A stretch of DNA of 6,668 nt from Actinomycetota bacterium. GTDB taxonomy: Bacteria > Actinomycetota > Humimicrobiia > Humimicrobiales > Humimicrobiaceae. Below, in pieces: positions 1-5,977 of this stretch. Within the stretch, counting starts at the first letter, position 1, and each line of letters starts with the position of its first letter. The translations under genes were made by a program, and so were the position numbers. The notes below the pieces were generated by a model. That model saw only the letters and a program-made list of their open reading frames with translations. It did not search any database and was not told the origin of the DNA. The stretch is taken from assembly GCA_003567835.1 (NCBI GenBank), contig PWYO01000340.1, positions 1-6,668 of the forward strand, given 5' to 3'.

Positions 1-2
1 CA

Positions 3-983
3 GGACTTCGGTGGACACACAAAACCACGGCCAACATTTCCCAGGAGCTGGCTAAAATTGGCATCCGTATCTGTCCCAATACGGTAGGCCGCATCCTAAA
101 GGATCTGGGTTTTTCTCTTAGAGTAAACTGCAAAAGCATCTCCGCTGCCTCGGTTTGTGCAGAAGTGCGTGATGAGCAGTTTAGATACATTGGCAAGCTA
201 GGCCAGAGTTTTTCTGCAGCCGGAAATCCGGTTGTAAGTGTTGATACCAAGAAAAAAGAGCTTGTGGGGAGGTTTAAAAACCAGGGAAGGTCCTGGTCAA
301 AGACACCGGTTAAAGTAGCTGACCATGACTTCCGTTCCCAGGCTGAAGGTATTGCTGCCCCTTACGGCATCTATGATGTTGGAGCTAATAGAGGTTCGGT
401 CTATGTGGGTATCTCCTCTGACACCCCAGAATTTGCCACCGATTGTATTTGCCGCTGGTATGAGGAGGAAGGACGGTACCGCTACCCCTACCAGGATGAG
501 ATACTTATCTTGGCTGACTCTGGGGGAAGTAATGGCTACCGCTGCAGAGCCTGGAAGCAGGGCCTTCAGATAAAGCTGGCCAACTGTTATGGGCTGAAGG
601 TGACTGTATGCCATTATCCCCCAGGTTGTTCGAAATGGAACCCCATAGACCATCGTCTGTTTAGCGAGATCAGCAAGAACTGGCAAGGCAGGCCTCTGGA
701 CAGCTATCAGACCATCCTAAACTACATTTCCACTACCACCACAGCCACTGGACTTAAGGTCCGCGCCTGCCTTAATGCCTCCCACTATACCAAGGGCAAA
801 CGAATTACAGACGGGGAGATGGCAGCGCTTTCGCTTAAGCCCCATGATATTCAGCCGGAACGTAATTACACGATCATTCCTAATGCTGCAGGCTCCAGGA
901 CATCAAACCACAGCTTAGACTGGTGGGCCCGGAATATTGGTGACAAACAACCTGCGATGGCAAAATCGGGAAGTTATTTTTGA
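3..983 (+). CDS. ISAzo13-family DDE transposase, C-terminal part (5' end outside the window)
   Basis: The reading frame is open from the left edge of the window (326 codons visible), so the GTG at 165 is internal and the true start lies upstream. The visible N-terminal part (about residues 1-55) reads like a helix-turn-helix segment (ISQELAKIGI, then PNTVGRILKDLGFSL). It is followed by the family hallmark SVDTKKKELVG, then ILILADSGGSNGYR and NPIDHRLFSEISKNW. These match the ISAzo13 (Rhodopirellula-type) transposase domain. The presumed catalytic triad is the Asp of SVDTKKK, the first Asp of LADSGGSN and the Glu of FSEISKNW, all intact. The protein would cut and join the element ends. The visible part contains no frameshift or stop. 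Whether the whole gene is intact cannot be judged. Family assignment is from motif memory and is firm. Confidence 0.9.
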   Translation, partial: GLRWTHKTTANISQELAKIGIRICPNTVGRILKDLGFSLRVNCKSISAASVCAEVRDEQFRYIGKLGQSFSAAGNPVVSVDTKKKELVGRFKNQGRSWSKTPVKVADHDFRSQAEGIAAPYGIYDVGANRGSVYVGISSDTPEFATDCICRWYEEEGRYRYPYQDEILILADSGGSNGYRCRAWKQGLQIKLANCYGLKVTVCHYPPGCSKWNPIDHRLFSEISKNWQGRPLDSYQTILNYISTTTTATGLKVRACLNASHYTKGKRITDGEMAALSLKPHDIQPERNYTIIPNAAGSRTSNHSLDWWARNIGDKQPAMAKSGSYF

Positions 984-991
984 GTGGACCC
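970..991. repeat. Probable right terminal inverted repeat of the ISAzo13-type element
   Basis: Read on the minus strand, this segment begins GGGTCCACTCAAAAATAACT, a plausible IS end starting with GGG. The transposase TGA (981-983) sits inside it. The matching left repeat cannot be seen, so the call rests on position and general form only. Confidence 0.4.
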
Positions 992-1009
992 TTAGTACCA
1001 TTTGCCGGC

Positions 1010-1050
1010 TACAGCAGGAACAATAGTATCCGCTGCTGTAACTGCTTTTT
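1010..1050 (+). terminator. Possible intrinsic terminator downstream of the insertion sequence
   Basis: TACAGCAG (1010-1017) pairs perfectly with CTGCTGTA (1033-1040) around a 15-base loop. A five-T run follows 4 bases after the stem (ACTGCTTTTT). The gap before the T run makes it a weaker example. Confidence 0.4.
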
Positions 1051-1197
1051 CCTAAACTCAGACACCATTTTTTCAAAAGATTCGTCAGGTTGTAGGCTTG
1101 TAGCTTAAAGGAAAAAATATAAGAATGGCTCATTTGCTTGTAACCTTTTAAAGGTCTTATGGGTAGATTGGGAACTTAAAATGAAGGGGATCAAGTC

Positions 1198-1452
1198 ATG
1201 ACCCACGCAGCCAGAAAGCGGCTTTTGGGCTGGCTTTGACGGTATCACCAGCATTGCTTTTTGCTGAACATGTAGAAGCCGAGGAGCCCGAAGCAGACGA
1301 AGTGGATGTTGAAGAACTCGAGGAACCTGTAGCCGAAGATCTTCCAGAAACTGGATTTGATTTTCTACCCTATGGTATAGGTGGTGGGGCGGGCAAAAGG
1401 GCTGGTATTGGCTATGCTTAGAATAAGAGCGGACAGGCATACCAATGAATAG
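1198..1452 (+). pseudogene. Small LPXTG-type cell-wall-anchored protein, interrupted by two compensating frame changes
   Basis: Every part of a sortase substrate can be read here, but not in one frame. An ATG at 1198, preceded by AAGGGG at good spacing, starts MTHAARKRLLG and then hits a stop at 1237-1239. Dropping back one base at about 1224-1230 gives the hydrophobic core LALTVSPALLFAEH and an acidic Glu/Asp/Val stalk of about 30 residues. It continues into LPETG (codons near 1344-1358) and FDFLPYGIGGGA. That frame ends early at TAG 1419-1421. A +1 change within 1386-1400 returns to the original ATG frame and gives GLVLAMLRIRADRHTNE with a stop at 1450-1452, a proper hydrophobic stretch with an Arg-rich tail. 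The total span is 255 bp (84 codons plus stop). Family knowledge: an LPXTG motif followed by a hydrophobic span and a positive tail is a cell-wall sorting signal. Decay, sequencing indels or recoding could each explain the frame changes. No function beyond surface display can be proposed. Confidence 0.6.
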
Positions 1453-1504
1453 AGGTTGAGCCGTAACTTCTATGAAAAAGCAGGGGTTTTTAAAATGCCC
1501 CTGC
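1449..1504. repeat. Two tandem hairpins after the LPXTG-type gene
   Basis: ATAGAGGTT (1449-1457) pairs with AACTTCTAT (1465-1473) through nine pairs including one G-U. GCAGGGG (1480-1486) pairs perfectly with CCCCTGC (1498-1504). No T run follows on the plus strand. On the minus strand the second hairpin is followed directly by TTTTTC, so it could terminate leftward transcription. The rest of 1505-1678 shows no supportable gene. Confidence 0.45.
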
Positions 1505-1678
1505 ATACTTTGTGTACCCAGCATGGGCAGTGACTAAGGGGTGAAGGTTCCCAGTGAGGGGATGGAATACACCAAACCAGCTTAAGCCAAAACCCTTAAA
1601 TGGTTCTGATTTTGTAAAATGCAGACCAATAACGGAGGGCCCGCCCGTTTCAAAGCGGGCAAAATGCAAATTATCCAC

Positions 1679-1708
1679 TTGACGTTACCTATATTGGTAG
1701 AGTATTAT
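1679..1708 (+). promoter_or_regulatory. Sigma-A-type promoter for the 1785-2348 gene
   Basis: TTGACG (1679-1684) and TATTAT (1703-1708) each match the consensus hexamers at five of six positions, with an 18-base spacer. The transcript would start near 1715 and carry an AT-rich leader of about 70 bases before the gene. Confidence 0.6.
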
Positions 1709-1784
1709 TATATCTATTGATTAAAAAATTATATTTATATCGAATTTTATATATATTTTTATATCAGTATAGTTTGGAGCTAAA

Positions 1785-2348
1785 ATGAAAAAGCTATCCA
1801 GGCTGCTTATTGTGCTTGCTGCACTATTCTTTATTGCTAGCTTTAGTGTTTTCTGCACCATAGAAATAAATCCTGAAACATTAGGTAAAATATTAGGAAC
1901 GGTCAGTGAATCGGAAACAACAACCCAAGAAGCGGTACAAGACCCGCAGCCGCAGCAAACTGAACAGGGGACTCTCCAAGAAACGATAGATTTGGAAGAT
2001 GCCGGCCATGAACCTATGGAGGCTGAAGAAGATCCTACTGAAGAAATGACGGGCAATGGAGAGCAATGGCCTGCAAGTATGCCTGATTATGTGCCTCAGC
2101 CTGAAGGAATGATTATGACAGTCCAAGAAGATGAAACGCCTCAAGCTTATACATGGTATATCTGGTATCATTCTCAGACCGATACCAGGGAATCCTATAA
2201 AAGCAAATTGATTCATAAAGGCTGGAGCATAACAAGTGAAGAAGAGGATGGGCTTCATGCTGCTTATGGGGATCCATATACAACCATCATAGTCTCAATT
2301 GATGAAAGTGATCAGCCTATGGTTTTTGCAATAGTGAAAGTCAAGTAG
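1785..2348 (+). CDS. Secreted or membrane-tethered protein with acidic linker and small C-terminal domain; function unknown
   Basis: The start is supported by GGAG five bases before the ATG. The 187-residue product opens with a signal peptide (MKKLSRLL, then a hydrophobic run to about residue 22). Cys24 follows in SVFC; Phe at -1 is unusual for a lipobox, so lipidation is uncertain and a retained membrane anchor is possible. Residues 42-95 are a low-complexity Gln/Glu/Asp/Thr/Pro linker, typical of a stalk through the cell wall. Residues 95-187 form a compact domain starting WPASMPDYVPQPEG, with YTWYIWYHS, a helix-like ESYKSKLIHKGW and strand-like TTIIVSIDE and MVFAIVKVK. I recall similar WP..(V)P.P.G domains at the C-termini of uncharacterised Firmicutes lipoproteins, but cannot name a family. 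It has its own promoter and a probable terminator, so it is likely monocistronic. Confidence 0.85.
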   Translation: MKKLSRLLIVLAALFFIASFSVFCTIEINPETLGKILGTVSESETTTQEAVQDPQPQQTEQGTLQETIDLEDAGHEPMEAEEDPTEEMTGNGEQWPASMPDYVPQPEGMIMTVQEDETPQAYTWYIWYHSQTDTRESYKSKLIHKGWSITSEEEDGLHAAYGDPYTTIIVSIDESDQPMVFAIVKVK

Positions 2349-2420
2349 CGCTACAGTGACAGCAATGAAGCATCTTGGCAGAGTAGGGGGCCTAAAATAT
2401 GCTGTGTTACTCCAAAAACT

Positions 2421-2450
2421 CCCTTGAGGCTGTTGCAAGCGGTATTTTTT
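2421..2450 (+). terminator. Probable intrinsic terminator of the 1785-2348 gene
   Basis: CCCTTG (2421-2426) pairs with CAAG-C-GG (2436-2442, one bulged C) around a nine-base loop, followed by TATTTTTT. It lies about 75 bases after the stop codon, and the stem is modest. Confidence 0.45.
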
Positions 2451-2458
2451 GATTGTAT

Positions 2459-2505
2459 CACCTATTTGTCCACTTTCTCTTAAAGACGAATAGGTGTCCG
2501 ATTTC
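2459..2505. repeat. Long hairpin with paired GTCC-N2-TTTC motifs, possibly an IS21-like end remnant
   Basis: CACCTATTTGTC (2459-2470) and GACGAATAGGTG (2485-2496) form a 12-pair stem with one G-U and a 14-base loop. No T run follows, so it is not a standard terminator. The motif GTCC-N2-TTTC occurs twice in direct orientation (2468-2477 and 2496-2505). Repeated motifs of this kind near an end recall IS21-family termini. No istA/istB coding sequence is present, so this would be a solo end or chance. Confidence 0.35.
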
Positions 2506-2580
2506 ACCAGAATTGGTAGCAGCTAAAGAATGAGTTGCTTTATAGTGGTATGCAATACTAAATTATAAAAGGATATAGCC

Positions 2581-3510
2581 ATGAAACCCTTAAGATTTAT
2601 TGTCCCCCTATTGGTGTTAGCCCTTATTTTTGGTTTTAGCTTTGCCTGTATGAATGCGCCAGCAGAAACCAGTGAAGAAGAGCCAGCCTTCGAAGCAGCT
2701 GACGGCTTAAGTATCGCCTTTGACATGTGGCATGAGGGGACCTATGAGATCTTTATCATGAATGCCGACGGTTCCAACCAGAGGCGGCTTACCGAAACCG
2801 GTGGCTATTTCCCTGTCTTTTCACCAGACGGAAAAAAGATTGCTTTTGGTGTAGGAACTATCTATATCATGGATGCAGATGGGTCTAACCTGAGATGGCT
2901 CACAGATCCTGATCCAACCTTGCATGCTAGGGATGGTGGGGGCGGGGGAGGCTATCCTTCCTTTTCACCAGACGGCTCAAGCATCGCCTTTTCTTCCAGC
3001 CGTGACGGATTCGGAGGGATCTACCTCATGGATGCCGACGGTTCAAACCCGAGGCGGCTTAGTCCAGAGGGAATCACCCATGATGAGACGAAACCCATAT
3101 TCTCGCCGGACGGCAGCAAGATTGCTTTTCATTTGACCGATGGCGTATGCCAGATCTGGATCATGAATGCCGATGGCTCGGATAGGAGAAATATCTCAAA
3201 CAGCAACATACATGATATGGCTTCTGGCTTTTCACCGGACGGCGCAAGTATTCTCTTTAGCTCCGACCGTGATGGCAACGGGTACTATGAGCTCTATATC
3301 ATGGATGCCGACGGCTCCAACCAGAGGCAGCTTACAGAAAATAATTTTTATGGTCTCGTGTATGCTGCCTTTTCACCAGACGGCTCAAGCATCGTATTTT
3401 CTGATAACGATTATTGTTTCTATATCATGGATGCCGACGGCTCCAACCAGAGGGTGCTTACCGAAACCGATCTAACGCCCAGCCGGCCTTCCTTCTCACC
3501 TGCACCCTAA
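2581..3510 (+). CDS. TolB-like six-blade beta-propeller (PD40 repeat) lipoprotein
   Basis: The ATG is preceded by AAAGGA at about eight bases. The 309-residue product has a signal peptide (residues 1-22) ending FGFSFAC; Cys23 with Ala at -1 suggests lipidation, though the -3 Ser is not the usual Leu. A short acidic spacer (26-40) follows. The rest is a regular repeat: (I/F)M(D/N)ADGSN-type turns at about residues 60, 97, 150, 195, 241 and 283 alternate with FSPDG(S/K)xIxF strands at about 80, 128, 174, 217 and 264. The chain ends in a partial FSPAP at 305-309. The N-terminal DGLSIAF (41-47) can complete the last blade, so the six-blade ring closes in the usual way. Such propellers are protein-interaction modules outside the membrane; here no TolA or Pal partner is nearby and the partner is unknown. 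Residues 119-124 are six consecutive glycines in a loop. No clear promoter was found in the 230 bp upstream. Confidence 0.9.
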   Translation: MKPLRFIVPLLVLALIFGFSFACMNAPAETSEEEPAFEAADGLSIAFDMWHEGTYEIFIMNADGSNQRRLTETGGYFPVFSPDGKKIAFGVGTIYIMDADGSNLRWLTDPDPTLHARDGGGGGGYPSFSPDGSSIAFSSSRDGFGGIYLMDADGSNPRRLSPEGITHDETKPIFSPDGSKIAFHLTDGVCQIWIMNADGSDRRNISNSNIHDMASGFSPDGASILFSSDRDGNGYYELYIMDADGSNQRQLTENNFYGLVYAAFSPDGSSIVFSDNDYCFYIMDADGSNQRVLTETDLTPSRPSFSPAP

Positions 3511-3535
3511 ATATACGAAACATCGGGCAGAGCTA

Positions 3536-3585
3536 TACCTGGAGACACTCATAAAATAGCCATAAGAGGAAATTGCCTCCAGGTA
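3536..3585. repeat. Inverted repeat downstream of the propeller gene
   Basis: TACCTGGAG (3536-3544) and CTCCAGGTA (3577-3585) are perfect nine-base arms around 32 bases. A competing inner pairing, GAGG (3566-3569) with CCTC (3576-3579), shares bases with the right arm. No T run follows. Nothing else supportable lies between 3586 and 3770. Confidence 0.4.
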
Positions 3586-3770
3586 AAAGCAAGACCGTTA
3601 TTGGGGATGCTGCAGGGAATAAAAAACGGATGACAATGGTCTTACCAGGACCCCAAGATGCAAATCGGCTCAAAAGTCTGAAAAATGAAGGCGAAAGGCA
3701 ACTTGAGTCTCTTCATTGGCCAATATTTCCCAATAACAGCGTATTTTCAGCAGGTTTTATCGCATAAACT

Positions 3771-4085
3771 TTATACCCCTAACTTACGCAAGCTTTTATC
3801 CATATAATCCAACCATTGCTTGTGTTTGATACAAAAGTTGGTTATTGCCCTATGGGCTTCTTTGGCTATTCTGGGAACATACATCTTATGCAAGGTTTTT
3901 ATCATTTCTTTGATTTTTTCAGATTCTATTTCTAAATAAGAAAAACCCTTTTCTATATCTTCAGCCTCAAAAGCTTCTATTTTCTTACTCTTTAAAGCAT
4001 CTAATTCATAAGCTAGGGGGGAAATATTGCTCCTATATGCAAGCATGTATTCTTCCCATTCTTGCATAATTTTCATAAGCTTCAT
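3771..4085 (-). CDS. Small charged, mostly helical protein of unknown function
   Basis: I chose the ATG at 4085 because AGGAGGAGG lies seven bases upstream of it on the minus strand; an earlier in-frame ATG at 4112 has no such site and would place the Shine-Dalgarno inside the gene. The 104-residue product (MKLMKIMQEWEEYML...) is rich in Lys, Glu, Met and aromatic residues. It has no signal peptide or membrane span and reads as consecutive helices: about 1-40, a central Glu/Lys-rich stretch around residue 60 (EIESEKIKEMIKTL), and 75-100 (AHRAITNFCIKHKQWLDYM). It is therefore probably cytoplasmic. It has few gene-like competitors in other frames. I do not recognise the family. It is divergent from the broken lipoprotein at 4242, with a palindrome between them, so it could be co-regulated with that gene; this is inference. 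Confidence 0.75.
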   Translation of the reverse strand: MKLMKIMQEWEEYMLAYRSNISPLAYELDALKSKKIEAFEAEDIEKGFSYLEIESEKIKEMIKTLHKMYVPRIAKEAHRAITNFCIKHKQWLDYMDKSLRKLGV

Positions 4086-4098
4086 CTTTGATCCTCCT

Positions 4099-4127
4099 CC
4101 TGCCTGCATCATAACAAATATAATTGA
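4099..4127 (-). promoter_or_regulatory. Weak candidate promoter for the minus-strand helical protein
   Basis: On the minus strand TTCAGT and TATGAT lie 17 bases apart just ahead of the AGGAGG site. The -10 box matches five of six consensus bases and the -35 only three. The transcript leader would be very short. Confidence 0.25.
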
Positions 4128-4179
4128 ATAACTGAAATCTGCCCTTGGTGGTATTAACCCAAAGCTTCAATATGCCCAA

Positions 4180-4191
4180 ATCAATATTGAT
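4180..4191. repeat. Perfect 12-base palindrome in the divergent intergenic region
   Basis: ATCAATATTGAT is fully self-complementary. It lies about 20 bases from the longer palindrome at 4211-4231. AT-rich 12-base palindromes occur by chance, so it is weak on its own. Confidence 0.3.
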
Positions 4192-4210
4192 GCATGATAT
4201 GCTTATATTG

Positions 4211-4231
4211 CCTATAAAGGAACTTTATAGG
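4211..4231. promoter_or_regulatory. Perfect 9-3-9 inverted repeat, candidate operator between divergent genes
   Basis: CCTATAAAG, GAA, CTTTATAGG: both nine-base arms match exactly. It sits between the minus-strand gene starting at 4085 and the plus-strand remnant starting at 4242, where a dimeric repressor site is expected. A three-base loop is short for an RNA hairpin, and no T run follows, so an operator is more likely than a terminator. The regulator is unknown. Confidence 0.5.
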
Positions 4232-4241
4232 GGTGGTTTAA

Positions 4242-4404
4242 ATGATGGGCAAGCGGCCTAGGGATAATACTGGCAGCAATGATTCTAATATTTTTCCTAA
4301 CAGTGGTTTTTACAGGCTGTGATATGGAGGTTGATGAAATGGAGTCATTGCCCAATAACCCATGCAAGACTTCTAACAGACTACAGCTTAAACAAAAGGC
4401 GTGA
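4242..4404 (+). pseudogene. Small lipoprotein gene with one frameshift in the signal peptide
   Basis: GGGGTGG five bases upstream marks ATG 4242, which reads MMGKRP and then runs out of phase to a stop. Moving one base forward at about 4254-4260 gives LGIILAAMILIFLTVVFTGC, a classic lipoprotein signal ending in a good lipobox (FTGC). It continues through CDMEVDEMESLPNN to the TGA at 4402-4404. The joined product would be about 53 residues, with a mature part of about 28 residues holding two Cys and no recognisable domain. An in-frame ATG at 4279 could start the hydrophobic core without a shift, but it lacks both a ribosome binding site and the positive N-terminus. The terminator-like hairpin just after the stop supports a genuine former gene. 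The candidate operator just upstream suggests regulated expression. A single indel in the assembly would give the same picture. Confidence 0.5.
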
Positions 4405-4435
4405 TAGACCAGATGGGTGTTTAGGATCTATTTTT
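4405..4435 (+). terminator. Probable intrinsic terminator of the broken lipoprotein gene
   Basis: TAGACC (4405-4410) pairs with GGATCTA (4424-4430, one bulged A) around a 13-base loop, followed immediately by TTTTT. It begins at the base after the stop codon. Confidence 0.45.
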
Positions 4436-5020
4436 AAAAATTACCCATAATTATAAGAAGGGCTATGGATTTGGCGGCCTCTCTTTTTTTGTCTAAGAAT
4501 GTTTCATGGTTTAAGAATAGGACAGCTATGCTTTTAGAACATGCAATGTCATGGTTTTTGGTGGCTCGCCTTAAAGAGTTTCTTGTATGTATAAAAAGAT
4601 TGATTGGAAAGGGGGTTCGAACTGAAAAACCCACAGTATTGCTATCATGATTGATCAATATTGGCGAAATGACCGCCCATAGGCGTGATTGCATTTTTTT
4701 TGATCACACAGGTCAAAATTATTGAATTATTACATTTTGGTCAATAGGGTATTATAAGATCACGGTAGGCAAATAGGCAATGTATCGCTTCCTAATGAGA
4801 ATTTTCGAACAATGAATGGCCCAGCAGGTGGTCGTATCATGTAGTAGAATCAAGTGTTCTAAATAATGCTTTTCGTGGTATTAATGATTATAATAGGTGG
4901 TGTCCGAACATGAATGTGGAACTATGCGCGCAGCAGTCACACTTTCGTCCAGAAAGGGTCAGAGCATGTTATCGTTTTCAATAGTTGCGGTATTGTAAAA
5001 AATCTTCTAAAGAAAATAAT
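4436..5020. other. Intergenic stretch of about 585 bases with no convincing gene
   Basis: Short open frames exist on both strands (plus 4465-4650, minus 4434-4694), but they overlap each other. The plus-strand one has a ribosome site only two bases from its start, and I recognise neither product. A hairpin CGCC-CATA-GGCG (4674-4685), with outer AAATG/CATTT pairing and a run of eight Ts at 4694-4701, may be a weak terminator. A small hairpin lies at 4939-4959. The block may be degraded sequence. Confidence 0.4.
4730..4758 (+). promoter_or_regulatory. Candidate promoter upstream of the lipid kinase gene
   Basis: TTACAT and TATAAG are spaced by 17 bases (four and five consensus matches). It would leave a leader of about 255 bases before the kinase. 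A perfect TATAAT at 4889-4894 is closer but has no good -35 box. Neither is strong. Confidence 0.25.
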
Positions 5021-5977
5021 ATGAAAGCAATTCTAATTTTAAACCCAGAGTCCGGGAATACAAAAATAAAAATATCTCCATTGCTAAAATGGACTTTCAA
5101 AAGATTGGAAAATACGGTAAAAGAGATCTCTACACCGAAAATAACTGCCCAAGAACTTATAAAAGAAGTGAGGGAAAATTGCAATAAAGAAAATATATCA
5201 TTGGATACCGAATTTACAAAATACCCCAAGCATGCAGTGGAACTGGCAAAGGCCGCAAGAGATAAGTATGATATGATTATTGTGGCCGGAGGAGACGGGA
5301 CCATAAACGAAGTTATAAATGGTATCGGTCAATCAAAGATTATCCTTGCAATCATACCTTTTGGCAGCACAAATGTTCTTGCTTTGGAGTTGGGAATACC
5401 ATTTGATGTAAAAGAAGCTTCAAAGTTAATCGGTCAGGGAAAGAAGCTAAGGATTGATCTGGGTTATGCACAAACAGACGAGGTGGCCAGGTATTTTACT
5501 ATGATGGCCGATGTGGGATTTGTCCCAAAGCTCATTGAAGGAGTCAATCTAAAAGTCAAGAAAAGATTAGGGAACCTGGCTTATCTGTTTGCTGGAATCC
5601 AGCAGCTCTTAAAATATAAATGGCAAAATATACATGTTAAGCATAAAACGTATTCTGTAGGTTATTTTGTAATAGTTTCAAATATCAAAGACTATGCCGG
5701 GGAATATCAGATCGCGCAGAAGGCCAGCATAAATGACGGATTTCTTGATTTGGTAGTTATCAATAGGAAAAGTTTTTGGGCTATAATCAAGTTTATCTTT
5801 TTAATATCAATCGGGAAATCAAATAAATTCTTAAAAGAAGAGTATTATCAAATAAAGGAAGCTTATATTTACTCCAAGCATAAAATGTTGGTTCAAATAG
5901 ATGGAGAATTACTGGGGACCGCACCGGTAGCGGTAAGAGTTGTCCCCAAAGCATTGACTGTAATGGTTAAGAGATAG
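5021..5977 (+). CDS. Diacylglycerol kinase family lipid kinase (DagK/YegS/LCB5 type)
   Basis: The ATG at 5021 is chosen over a TTG 36 bases upstream because the family begins directly with the strand MKAILILNPESG; the ribosome site is poor (AAAGAAA). The 318-residue product carries the catalytic-domain motifs in order. These are NPESG (8-12), IIVAGGDGTINEVINGI with the GGDGT nucleotide-binding loop at 90-94, PFGSTN (113-118), INDGFLDLVV (237-246) and VQIDGE (292-296). Family knowledge: these cytosolic or membrane-associated enzymes transfer the ATP gamma-phosphate to diacylglycerol or a related lipid, feeding phospholipid recycling. The true lipid substrate cannot be told from sequence. Between NPESG and TEFTKYPKHAVEL there are about 50 residues, longer than I expect for the family, suggesting an insertion (about 14-50). 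It stands alone with no lipid genes nearby. Length and motifs suggest an intact gene. Confidence 0.92.
   Translation: MKAILILNPESGNTKIKISPLLKWTFKRLENTVKEISTPKITAQELIKEVRENCNKENISLDTEFTKYPKHAVELAKAARDKYDMIIVAGGDGTINEVINGIGQSKIILAIIPFGSTNVLALELGIPFDVKEASKLIGQGKKLRIDLGYAQTDEVARYFTMMADVGFVPKLIEGVNLKVKKRLGNLAYLFAGIQQLLKYKWQNIHVKHKTYSVGYFVIVSNIKDYAGEYQIAQKASINDGFLDLVVINRKSFWAIIKFIFLISIGKSNKFLKEEYYQIKEAYIYSKHKMLVQIDGELLGTAPVAVRVVPKALTVMVKR

Larger units (their letters stand above)
1..991 (+). mobile_element. Right-hand part of an ISAzo13-family insertion sequence
   Basis: This is the stretch covered by the transposase frame plus a few bases. The right boundary is placed at the GGACCC ending at 991. 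It is inferred from a probable terminal repeat that overlaps the transposase stop codon. The left end and the target duplication are outside the window, so the boundary is not confirmed. Confidence 0.6.

Noticed and set aside
1636..1660. GC-rich hairpin GCCCGC/GCGGGC as a terminator before the promoter at 1679
   Set aside because: No T run follows on either strand, and alternative pairings compete.
1105..1678. Minus-strand open frames of 139 and 62 codons
   Set aside because: The longer one is antisense to the LPXTG-type gene, whose signal peptide and sorting motif are far more convincing. The shorter has no ribosome site or recognised domain.
3573..3767. 64-codon open frame starting with TTG after the propeller gene
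   Set aside because: The GAGGAAA upstream is too close to the start, the product has no recognisable feature, and the frame overlaps an inverted repeat.
4613..4638. GGGGGTTCGAACTG resembles the T arm of a tRNA
   Set aside because: No acceptor, D or anticodon stem can be formed around it, and no CCA-like 3' end follows.
4434..4694. 86-codon minus-strand frame, and the overlapping 61-codon plus-strand frame at 4465-4650
   Set aside because: They are antisense to each other, neither has a well-spaced ribosome site, and neither product is recognised. A decayed gene cannot be ruled out, but I cannot support one.
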